Source: Onthophagus taurus
Taxonomy: Eukaryota > Arthropoda > Insecta > Coleoptera > Scarabaeidae
Direction of reading: 5' to 3'
Length of the DNA: 64,000 bases
NCBI RefSeq assembly: GCF_036711975.1
Contig: NC_091968.1
Location: 15,748,001-15,812,000, forward strand
This document shows, piece after piece, positions 1-6,798 of this stretch; the stretch's first letter is position 1; each line of letters starts with the position of its first letter. Both the position numbers and the translations under genes were made by a program. The notes under the pieces were generated by a model, which saw nothing but the letters and a program-made list of their open reading frames with translations, made no database searches and was not told the DNA's origin.

Positions 1-711
1 TTCAGCGCTAAGATTGTTTATCGTCGCAGATGACTTATCAATGTATGTTTTATGATCAGTAATTTGCTTTTTAATGTTTATGATTTCGTTTGCACAGTTA
101 TTTATAGAGGTTTCGGTGAGATTTTTCAAATTAACGAAGTTTGAGCGATGATCTAAAGTAATTTCCGCTTTAGCTTTATCAATTTCCTTCAAGATTTCAT
201 CCTTATATTTCATATAAGTTTCATCTACATATTGTTTAAGTTTCTTATTAGTATCAATTATTTTATCAGCAACTTCCTTTAAGATTTTATTCTTACAAGT
301 TTCATCCGCATATTGTTTAAGTTTCCTATTAGTATAGTCTATTTTATGCTCTGTTTTATTCTCTATATCCGTTATTTGTTTTCTAACATACATTATGAGA
401 TTATCTTCTAAATCTTTACAGTGTTTAGTAAATTCATTTTTAGTATCAATAAATAATTTTGTTGTTTCTAAAAACTTAACACCCCATTCTTTATCCATTT
501 CATCCACGTTTTGTTTTATAGCACAATCATCAGCGGCTTCAGGTTGCTTAACGTTTGATAATTTTCGACCCTGAACATCATAATCACCATCGGCGGTCAA
601 AGAGAATCCGATGTTTCGTTGAAATGCAAATCTACCACCTTCATCGCCACCATCTGATTTACTCCATGAAGTGCGACCAAATTTATCAATACTAACAACG
701 GCTGAGTGCAT
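1..711 (-). CDS. Fibre-like coiled-coil protein, C-terminus beyond window edge
   Basis: An open frame of 237 codons runs from an ATG at 711 (read on the minus strand) to position 1 without a stop, so only the N-terminal part is visible. Residues 45-64 read DVQGRKLSNVKQPEAADDCA, followed by IKQNVD. This resembles the linker that precedes trimeric shafts in phage tail fibres and related viral spikes. From about residue 71 onward the chain is lysine- and glutamate-rich with heptad-like spacing, as in a long coiled coil, and contains two similar KLKQY-DET segments. Its ATG overlaps the stop of the upstream gene by one base (TAATG). I infer a virion attachment fibre or spike; no receptor-binding head is visible. 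A structural coiled-coil protein without an attachment role is the alternative. Confidence 0.6.
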   Translation of the reverse strand, partial: MHSAVVSIDKFGRTSWSKSDGGDEGGRFAFQRNIGFSLTADGDYDVQGRKLSNVKQPEAADDCAIKQNVDEMDKEWGVKFLETTKLFIDTKNEFTKHCKDLEDNLIMYVRKQITDIENKTEHKIDYTNRKLKQYADETCKNKILKEVADKIIDTNKKLKQYVDETYMKYKDEILKEIDKAKAEITLDHRSNFVNLKNLTETSINNCANEIINIKKQITDHKTYIDKSSATINNLSAE

Positions 712-1652
712 TAGGAAATAATGTTGCTTTCTTTCAATTCCTCTATAATTGAAGTAATTTCATTGATATGTGAATTATTACCAGCCACTTGTGATGCATG
801 CAACAATCTCAAACGATCTACCAATTCATTAACATCATCCCAGTATTTATACTGAATGGATTTACTGTTAACTTCTAGAAATTTATCCGAAATTCCTCGC
901 CCCTCTCCATCCCCCACGTTAAATAGGGGTTTAATTATTTTAACATACTTGGATGATCTATTTCCCGTAATATAACCATCATACTCATAATTATGTCTAT
1001 GCGCGCTGGTATATTGTAAAATCGCTTTATATTGTTTTAAATCATCATCTGTGTAGTGTTTAGGTTCCTTTAATTGTATGAGCTCATATAGACCGGGGGT
1101 AGCTTGAAATTGTTTTTCACCACCTATGATAATATGGGATGGCTTAAATTGAACTGCCTTCGATCCAATCTTCCATCCGTTATCGCCAGAGGAGCGCCGT
1201 ATACCCATCCTATCATCAATAATCCCCCTTTTAAGATAATATTGCTGAATTTGGAGCGGTAAATTTTCAATTGAGGTCTCATCAGACTTTACTTTCGATT
1301 CAGGTGTTAGTAGTAATTTCCTTTTTTTCACACTAACTCCGGACAAGGTGGGGGTTTTAAATTCTTCGATTCCCTCATCATCAGGTTTTAACCCTATCGG
1401 TGGTGGTGGTGGGTAGTGGTGATGGAAATGTGTAGCTTTATTTCCATCGTTTAATTTATTAGTGATGTCCTTCAGCGGTTCAAGCAACGGTTGATGAAGT
1501 TTAGCGATGAGTTTATCATCTCTATCACGACTGAGTTTAAGAGCCAGATACTTTTTCTTAATATTATTCGTTATACTAATTATAGCTTTATCTCTTTCAC
1601 GCATTGATTTCATAACATCCTTATTATTAGATCGATTATGTGATGGTGACAT
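711..1652 (-). CDS. Conserved Polinton protein, DUF8207-type
   Basis: This intact 313-aa protein has a basic, charged N-terminus (residues 1-60), a His/Pro-rich low-complexity stretch (HFHHHYPPPPP) and a well-ordered C-terminal half. The C-terminal pattern, a GLYEL segment, then YTDDDLKQYKAIL, then YWDDVNELVDRLRLL and a final AGNNSHINEI helix, is one I recognise from many insect proteins annotated DUF8207, which commonly sit in Polintons. Its molecular role is not known to me. It lies between the packaging ATPase (37 bp upstream) and the fibre-like ORF (1-base stop/start overlap), so it is probably co-transcribed with both and may serve in assembly or virion structure; that is inference. Confidence 0.75.
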   Translation of the reverse strand: MSPSHNRSNNKDVMKSMRERDKAIISITNNIKKKYLALKLSRDRDDKLIAKLHQPLLEPLKDITNKLNDGNKATHFHHHYPPPPPIGLKPDDEGIEEFKTPTLSGVSVKKRKLLLTPESKVKSDETSIENLPLQIQQYYLKRGIIDDRMGIRRSSGDNGWKIGSKAVQFKPSHIIIGGEKQFQATPGLYELIQLKEPKHYTDDDLKQYKAILQYTSAHRHNYEYDGYITGNRSSKYVKIIKPLFNVGDGEGRGISDKFLEVNSKSIQYKYWDDVNELVDRLRLLHASQVAGNNSHINEITSIIEELKESNIIS

Positions 1653-1689
1653 GTTTACATTGTGAAAACCTATGTATGAATAATTAAAT

Positions 1690-2424
1690 TTAGTCTAGGT
1701 GGAGAAATTTATCCATTCCCATACGGTATCTACCATTTTTAATTTCAAAATCCTTCATAATAATCATCGGTGTGTACGGCCCACCATCATTCCAACACCG
1801 AATGCAAACCTCTTTGAAAACATCAAATTTCATATCGGTGTTAACGTGTTCATCATATACATGTTTCAAATTAAGCTCATCCTGTTTGAATAACATTAAA
1901 ACATTAGCGTTATCCCTAATTAAATGTTTAGGTATTCTCGTATAAGTTTGTGTAAGATAAAATGAATCAATGTTTTTATGTCTACCCATACAAAAAAACG
2001 CTCGAATCCTGTCTTGTTTATCACACGCTACGTCATCAAATATAAAGATTGAGTTCTCTTTAGCTTCAGCTGGATCGACAACTGATTCATTATCTGCAAA
2101 GCGATAAAGCCCCACATCTGGTAGCCGTTTTAAAACCTTTTCTAACAATTCATATTTCGGTTGATGTAGTGATTTAGAATAGATGTAAATGTTTTCAAAT
2201 TTTAAACCATTTATATCGAAAATAAGATTTAGCATTAAATTTGTTTTCCCACATCCGCTTGGACCGCATACTATCGCCCGCAAACTATTCGGCATGAGCT
2301 CACCATGACGTTGACGTCGATCGGATGTAGATTGAGTCATCACCAGCCGATCTAGATCGATGGATGACATAGACAGCGATGGATGCTTTACAATGCGCAT
2401 TATGCTACTAAATATGAAACACAC
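1690..2424 (-). CDS. Packaging ATPase (A32/FtsK-HerA-like)
   Basis: This 244-aa P-loop ATPase would pump the genome into the capsid. Walker A is GPSGCGKT at residues 54-61, Walker B is IFIFDD at 126-131, and a polar sensor-like segment YLTQTY lies about 25 residues later. This order and size match the Polinton, adenovirus-like and poxvirus A32 packaging ATPases. The ATG at 2424 opens the longest frame, but the methionine at residue 9 (2400) is an equally reasonable start because conserved sequence begins after it. It diverges from the phospholipase gene across a short shared promoter. No frameshift or stop interrupts it, and both nucleotide-binding motifs are complete, so it could be active. 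Confidence 0.92.
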   Translation of the reverse strand: MCFIFSSIMRIVKHPSLSMSSIDLDRLVMTQSTSDRRQRHGELMPNSLRAIVCGPSGCGKTNLMLNLIFDINGLKFENIYIYSKSLHQPKYELLEKVLKRLPDVGLYRFADNESVVDPAEAKENSIFIFDDVACDKQDRIRAFFCMGRHKNIDSFYLTQTYTRIPKHLIRDNANVLMLFKQDELNLKHVYDEHVNTDMKFDVFKEVCIRCWNDGGPYTPMIIMKDFEIKNGRYRMGMDKFLHLD

Positions 2425-2478
2425 CCCACATCAACTATATATTTGTTGGAAACTTTAAAATACCACCATTTCAATGTG
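2425..2478. promoter_or_regulatory. Divergent intergenic promoter region
   Basis: This is the only gap between the leftward and rightward gene blocks. It is AT-rich and contains a TATA-like CTATATATT near 2434-2442. If the ATPase starts at 2400 the gap grows to about 78 bp. Promoter function is inferred from position and the TATA-like sequence only. Confidence 0.45.
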
Positions 2479-3438
2479 ATGTTCATACGTGATAACAGCA
2501 TCATATCATCACCTACAACGTTAGGAGGAGGAGGTGGTTTTAATACGCTTATCAACAAACTACCAATCGAGTTACACGTTCCAGGCTATCAATTTTGTGG
2601 ACCGGGCACAAAATTAAAGAAGCGTCTAGCACGTGGGGATACTGGTATTAACCCGCTAGATCGTGCTTGTAGAGAACACGATATAGCGTATTCTAATAGT
2701 AATACTTTAGATCGACGTCACGAAGCCGATAAGCGTTTGGAGGAAAACGCTTGGGAAAGAGTTAAGGCTAAAGACTCAACGTTTGGTGAAAAGGCATCAG
2801 CTTGGATGGTTACAAACGTTATGAAAGCAAAACGAAAATTAGGCCTCGGCCATAAAAGGCGGAGTCGTCGTCAAACTAAACCAAAACCGCCGTCAACGGG
2901 CGTCTTAAAAAGAAAAATTTCGAAGAAAAAAAAACGATGTGAAAAAGAAAATATAATTCGAGGAGTAGAAAAAGGAGGAGCTTTAAAATATAAATCTAAT
3001 AAACCGCTAGCATTTAAACGCACGCTTGTAAACCGCATAGTTAAAGATCTACCAAAATCTACTGATAATTTACGGGAAGCAGCTCAATTAGCGCTAAAGA
3101 GCGCTCGTATAGCCGTGAAAACTGTTGGTGGTAGGAAAAAAATAAAAATCCCTCGAGCAATACCGTTACCGATTAAAAGGGGAGGTATTCTTCCAATTTT
3201 ACCTGCCATATTTGCTGGGCTTTCAGCCCTCGGAGCATTATCCGGTGGTACGGCAGGAGTGTATCGGGCTATAAAGAGTGGGCAGGAGGCTAAAGAGAAA
3301 TTAGAAGAGGCTGAACGGCATAATAAACAGATGGAAGCTATCGCAATAGGTAAATCGGGTAATGGTCTCTACATCAAGAAATATAAAAAAGGATTGGGTT
3401 TATATTTAAGTAAAAAAAAGAAACAAAAAAACTTGTAG
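2479..3438 (+). CDS. Phospholipase A2 domain capsid-associated protein
   Basis: I chose the ATG at 2479, which gives 319 aa; the frame is open from an ATG at 2383, but that start lies inside the ATPase gene. A glycine run (residues 16-20) leads into a secreted-type PLA2 core: calcium-loop residues YQFCGPGT at 37-44 and the catalytic CREHD at 64-68, as in parvovirus VP1 and adintovirus PLA2 domains. The middle is very Lys/Arg-rich, including RKISKKKKR, suggesting DNA or nuclear targeting. Around residues 235-262 is a hydrophobic glycine-rich hairpin (LPILPAIFAGLSALGALSGG) that could act on membranes. The protein ends in a lysine-rich tail that contains the slippery heptamer. PLA2 activity would help virions escape endosomes, by analogy with parvoviruses. 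Confidence 0.85.
   Translation: MFIRDNSIISSPTTLGGGGGFNTLINKLPIELHVPGYQFCGPGTKLKKRLARGDTGINPLDRACREHDIAYSNSNTLDRRHEADKRLEENAWERVKAKDSTFGEKASAWMVTNVMKAKRKLGLGHKRRSRRQTKPKPPSTGVLKRKISKKKKRCEKENIIRGVEKGGALKYKSNKPLAFKRTLVNRIVKDLPKSTDNLREAAQLALKSARIAVKTVGGRKKIKIPRAIPLPIKRGGILPILPAIFAGLSALGALSGGTAGVYRAIKSGQEAKEKLEEAERHNKQMEAIAIGKSGNGLYIKKYKKGLGLYLSKKKKQKNL
3426..3432 (+). promoter_or_regulatory. Candidate -1 ribosomal frameshift site, A AAA AAC
   Basis: The heptamer lies in the exact X XXY YYZ phase relative to the phospholipase frame (codons CAA AAA AAC TTG TAG), two codons before its stop at 3436-3438. The -1 frame entered by slippage is the protease frame, which has no ATG between the preceding in-frame stop (3411-3413) and 3525. 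I see only a weak four-base-pair stem downstream (3435-3447), so a strong stimulatory structure is not evident. Confidence 0.65.
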
Positions 3439-3815
3439 ATAGGCTACCCAACAGACCTCTAACAAATCTTGATATAATTCAATTCGTTAAAGCTCTAAAA
3501 ATTTCAAATTTTCGCGGTGTATTTATGCGGAATGAATTACCTAAGAGCGGTCCTAAATATAAGGAATCAGCAGTTATAAATTTAGATGATCGAAACGGTC
3601 GCGGAACCCATTGGGTAGCCTATAAAAAGAATGGTAATCAAGCGTTGTACTTCGACAGCTATGGCGATCTTAAACCTCCCTTTGAACTACTGAATTATTT
3701 GAAAAATTGTCGAATTGTGTACAATCATGAAAATTTTCAAAAAGAGAACCCCTTTAACTGTGGACATTTATGTATAAATTTCCTGTTAAACACCGAAAAC
3801 TCATCATTTGATTAA
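3432..3815 (+). CDS. Adenain-like cysteine protease (Polinton maturation protease)
   Basis: This frame carries the C5/Ulp1-fold protease that would cleave capsid precursors. The catalytic His is in GTHWVAY, the acidic residue in YFDSYG, and the nucleophile in NCGHLC, with a preceding Gln in ENFQKEN as the likely oxyanion residue. Coding similarity begins well before the first in-frame ATG (3525): the stretch from 3447 to 3524, containing LDIIQF and NFRGVF, looks like the normal N-terminal part of such proteases. The upstream part is reached only from the phospholipase frame by a -1 shift at 3426-3432. Starting at 3525 would give a shortened 96-aa product that keeps the triad but lacks the N-terminal helix. 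The stop is two bases from the next gene's ATG. Confidence 0.85.
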   Translation, partial: LVDRLPNRPLTNLDIIQFVKALKISNFRGVFMRNELPKSGPKYKESAVINLDDRNGRGTHWVAYKKNGNQALYFDSYGDLKPPFELLNYLKNCRIVYNHENFQKENPFNCGHLCINFLLNTENSSFD

Positions 3816-3817
3816 AA

Positions 3818-4597
3818 ATGTCTCAAACGTTCACACTGGTTGGTAGAAAAAGCGAAATTTCTGAAGATTATTATCCACTAATAGATTTGAATCCTAAATT
3901 AAACTACTCTTTGGGGCTTATTGGATTCCACACCTACAATAGTATACCTAATATTGAAGAAGGAGTTAACAATATATTTTATTTTACTGAAGAAAACGCG
4001 ATAAATTCCGCTCGACAAGCGATTATAGACGTGGGACCAGCAATAAATGTTATCACAATTCCTACAGGTTCTTACGAAATTACTGATATCGAGAAATATT
4101 TACAAAAAGAGATTCTACGAATTGTTGGTTTAGATGATACCGTTGACGATCCTAATAAGTATTTCACCCTCAAAGCTAATAATAATACCTTAAAGTGCGA
4201 ATTAAAGAGCGATTATTTTGGGGTTGATTTTTCTAAGCCTAATACGTTAGCTTCGGTATTGGGGTTTTCCGAGGGTAGAACTCTACCTGCAGGTATAAAA
4301 CACTACTCCGATCTCCCAGTCAACATAATTCGCGTAACAACCATTAGAGTGGAGTGTAATATAATTTCTGGGTCATACTACAACAGCAAGCTATCACATA
4401 CTTTATACGAATTTGCTCCAACGGTGGATCCTGGTTTCAGTATAAATATTGAACCTAGGAACCCCATCTATTTACCAATCAATTCAGACAACGCGATATC
4501 GAACATCACAATTAGATTGCTCGATCAGCGTGGTAATTTGGTTAATTTTCGAGGTGAAGAAATAGTTGTTAGGTTAGAATTGAAACGTACAATATAA
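3818..4597 (+). CDS. Minor capsid protein (penton-like, single jelly-roll)
   Basis: This intact 259-aa protein sits directly between the protease and the major capsid gene, the usual place for the Polinton minor capsid protein. The sequence is beta-rich throughout with few charged clusters. The C-terminal segment, with LLDQRGNLVNFRGEEIVV, is the recognisable signature of the penton-like family. It should form pentamers at the capsid vertices. Its ATG follows the protease stop by two bases, and its own stop overlaps the next ATG by one base (TAATG at 4595-4599), suggesting translation from one multicistronic message by reinitiation, or else separate spliced messages. Confidence 0.85.
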   Translation: MSQTFTLVGRKSEISEDYYPLIDLNPKLNYSLGLIGFHTYNSIPNIEEGVNNIFYFTEENAINSARQAIIDVGPAINVITIPTGSYEITDIEKYLQKEILRIVGLDDTVDDPNKYFTLKANNNTLKCELKSDYFGVDFSKPNTLASVLGFSEGRTLPAGIKHYSDLPVNIIRVTTIRVECNIISGSYYNSKLSHTLYEFAPTVDPGFSINIEPRNPIYLPINSDNAISNITIRLLDQRGNLVNFRGEEIVVRLELKRTI

Positions 4598-4815
4598 TGG
4601 GATTAATATTTTTGACGGAAGGCAGCAGCAGCGATCCTCAACGACATCAACATCCTTCGACTACAAAAAAACGTTATAACTCGATTGGAAAGAAGGGTTC
4701 TAGAGCAGTATACAAAAAGACATCATTGCGAGCGGACAACCGACGTTTCCTCGAGAAACTGGGTTATCATGTCAACAAAAAAATTAAATATATACCGCGA
4801 ACCTATCACGGATAA
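4597..4815 (+). CDS. Small basic ORF overlapping the major capsid start
   Basis: This 72-aa ORF begins with a stop/start overlap on the minor capsid gene and runs 47 bases into the major capsid gene in another frame. It is strongly basic (about 20 Lys/Arg) with a TTKKRYNSIGKKGSR segment and ends near FLEKLGYHVNKK. Such short basic ORFs just before the capsid gene are something I associate with Polintons, but I cannot name a domain. A core or cement peptide is possible. The tight one-base overlap and the absence of any other use for the space argue for a real gene. Confidence 0.5.
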   Translation: MGLIFLTEGSSSDPQRHQHPSTTKKRYNSIGKKGSRAVYKKTSLRADNRRFLEKLGYHVNKKIKYIPRTYHG

Positions 4816-6010
4816 TTCCATAGCTAGAGAGGAAGTGCATAGCTATCATCCATCTACAAATTCTTTTGAAAACAATGATGTATTTATCATCGAGTTGAAC
4901 CAAGAAGACGTCCTATTTTCATTTTTTGAAAGCTATCTACGCATCGAAGGTAATTTTACAAAAACTTTAGGTGATCCTGCTAATGATGTTATTCAATTAA
5001 CACATAACCTACCAACTTTTCTATTTGAATACATCGCATTTGAGCATAATGGAACGGAAATTGAGCGGGTTCGAGAGCCAGGTTTAACATCACTCATTCG
5101 AACTCTACTCCAATTAAACGATGTGGAGTGTAAAACTTTAGAAATCGCTGGTTTAAAATGGCCGCCTGAAGGAGATCTACCAACGGTGGATGCAAACAAC
5201 AATTTCATGTTTCAAATACCACTTAGTCATATATTCGGTCTATTCCGAGATTATAATCACATTATGCGAGGACGTTTTAAATTCAGATTTGTTAGAAGTC
5301 GGACGGACTCTAATTGCTACAAAGCCACATCAAACGTCAAAGCAAAACCTAGTAGTGCAAAGTTTGCTATAAAAACGGTTACATTGTTAGCAAAACATGT
5401 CTATCCTAGCCCAACGATAAAAATGAAGCTTTTAGATGGTTTAAATAAAAATTCAAATATTCTAGTACCATTTCGTAAATGGTCCTTTTACGAGCTACCA
5501 TCAATGCGAAAAGGTAATAAGGAGATATGGTCGGTCACATCAACGTCCAACAGGGGTCGACCTCAATACGTTATAGTTGGGTTTCAAACTAAGAGAAAAG
5601 ATCACGTCGCTTCCGACTGCACTTTCTTCGATCACTTAAACATCGTTGATCTTAAAGTATATCTTAACTCATACTGTTATCCGTTCGAATCTATGAATTT
5701 AAACTTCGCAAAGGAAAATTATGTGGAATTATATAAAATGTACACCGAGTTTCAACCCTACATTTGGGAATCTTCGCGAAAACAGCCGCTTATGGATTTC
5801 AAAAGCTTTAAAGAGAGATCGTTGTTTGTTGTTGATACTACAAAAAATAATGATGAAGAAGCAGCGCCATCTACTTCATGTGAAGTACGTATTGAAATTC
5901 AAAGCGATATGGATTTTCCGCCTGATACGAAGGCTTACTGTCTCTTGATACAAGAATCCATGTATGCATATAAACCTTTAAGTGGGGAGGTATCTATCAT
6001 TATAAATTAA
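4769..6010 (+). CDS. Major capsid protein (hexon-like, double jelly-roll)
   Basis: From the ATG at 4769 this gives 413 aa. The frame is open from 4685, but that upstream part overlaps the small basic ORF and does not look conserved. Family features include the early NSFENNDVFIIELNQED segment, a beta-rich body, the FLFEYIAFEHNGTEIERVR region and a long C-terminal part ending in a short beta strand. It would form the trimeric hexon-like capsomers of an icosahedral capsid, matured by the neighbouring protease. No stop or frameshift interrupts it. Its position after the minor capsid gene is standard for Polintons. Confidence 0.88.
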   Translation: MSTKKLNIYREPITDNSIAREEVHSYHPSTNSFENNDVFIIELNQEDVLFSFFESYLRIEGNFTKTLGDPANDVIQLTHNLPTFLFEYIAFEHNGTEIERVREPGLTSLIRTLLQLNDVECKTLEIAGLKWPPEGDLPTVDANNNFMFQIPLSHIFGLFRDYNHIMRGRFKFRFVRSRTDSNCYKATSNVKAKPSSAKFAIKTVTLLAKHVYPSPTIKMKLLDGLNKNSNILVPFRKWSFYELPSMRKGNKEIWSVTSTSNRGRPQYVIVGFQTKRKDHVASDCTFFDHLNIVDLKVYLNSYCYPFESMNLNFAKENYVELYKMYTEFQPYIWESSRKQPLMDFKSFKERSLFVVDTTKNNDEEAAPSTSCEVRIEIQSDMDFPPDTKAYCLLIQESMYAYKPLSGEVSIIIN

Positions 6011-6028
6011 AGTGCGCTTACTTACCGC

Positions 6029-6544
6029 ATGCTAGTTTACATCAAGATGTTCAAAAGAGCGATCGCAGACCTTCAAGGTTTTCATATTAATTCAGACTTT
6101 ATGGTAAAAGAGTTTACACTTCTTGATCTCACTAGTGATTATGTGGTGCATCTAAACTTGAAGTCTGACATACCATACCAGAGGTTATCTACACAAGATC
6201 AGCGATCGGTGAGATATTTAGAGCGTAATCACCATAAATTATCGTACAACGATGGATGGATGGAACAATCAGATGGTTTAAATATAATTGATGATTTATT
6301 ATCCAATTATAATCAAATTTACGTTAAGGGTAATCAAAAAGCCCATTTTTTGGAAGCGCGCGCTGGTAGATGTATTATAACCGATATTGGAGTCGAATTT
6401 GATGAAGACAGTACCAATAAATTAAATTTAACCATCACTCCGTGCTGGTTCCACATTAGTGCCCCAGCAATCTGTTCTCAAAACAATGTGTTTATTTTAA
6501 AAAAATTTTTGTGTAGTACCCGCTCTAGAGATGTATGCTGTTAA
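6029..6544 (+). CDS. Conserved Polinton-associated hypothetical protein
   Basis: An intact 171-aa ORF follows the major capsid gene by 18 bp. The first methionine is at 6029; a second at 6047 precedes the conserved-looking FKRAIADLQGFH. The protein has a DLQGF...FMVKEF N-terminal motif, a central YVKGNQKAHFLE segment and a C-terminal PCWFH...CSQNNVF segment with Cys/His residues. I have seen this arrangement in proteins accompanying Polinton capsid genes, but do not know the function. The acidic residues and VKG motif could suggest a nuclease-like fold, which is only a guess. The last 18 codons lie in the first copy of a 74-bp direct repeat, so the C-terminus may have been altered by that duplication. 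Confidence 0.65.
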   Translation: MLVYIKMFKRAIADLQGFHINSDFMVKEFTLLDLTSDYVVHLNLKSDIPYQRLSTQDQRSVRYLERNHHKLSYNDGWMEQSDGLNIIDDLLSNYNQIYVKGNQKAHFLEARAGRCIITDIGVEFDEDSTNKLNLTITPCWFHISAPAICSQNNVFILKKFLCSTRSRDVCC

Positions 6545-6633
6545 TCGTTCGCTCTAGATATTGTGTTAATTTTAAAAAATGTTTGTGTAGTACCCGCTCT
6601 AGAGATGTATTCTGTTAATCGTTCGTTCTAAAG
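6486..6633 (+). repeat. 74-bp tandem duplication at gene end
   Basis: Two copies (6486-6559 and 6560-6633) share the core GTAGTACCCGCTCTAGAGAT. The stop codon of the upstream ORF (6542-6544) lies in the first copy. A few substitutions separate the copies, so the duplication is not brand new. AATAAA motifs follow at 6659-6669 and may end the capsid transcripts. Confidence 0.8.
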
Positions 6634-6716
6634 ATGTATATATTGGTAAATTCTATGTAAATAAATAAATATTACTTTTTTATTGGAAACTATTTTTTTA
6701 TTTTATCCATAATAAT

Positions 6717-6725
6717 TATATAAAT
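6717..6725 (+). promoter_or_regulatory. TATA box of the metalloproteinase gene
   Basis: TATATAAAT lies 74-82 bp before the metalloproteinase ATG. An insect-initiator-like TCACACAGT follows about 40 bp downstream (6767-6775). The 254-bp gap from 6545 holds only the repeat, the polyadenylation motifs and this box. Confidence 0.5.
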
Positions 6726-6798
6726 CGATAACCTCTTGATATTTAATCATTTACTCACTAACTCTCACACAGTGTAGACGTGGAAAAAAATTTTAAAT

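Noticed and set aside
2383..2478. Start of the phospholipase gene at 2383
   Set aside because: The 32 extra codons overlap the ATPase gene head to head and look unconserved; the ATG at 2479 is preferred.
3525..3815. Protease starting at the ATG at 3525 as a normal separate gene
   Set aside because: Protease-like coding clearly begins about 80 bases earlier without an ATG, so this start would remove part of the domain; kept only as an alternative.
4993..5208. Minus-strand ORF within the major capsid gene
   Set aside because: Shadow of the capsid coding strand without any recognisable domain; the same holds for other antisense ORFs inside the viral genes.
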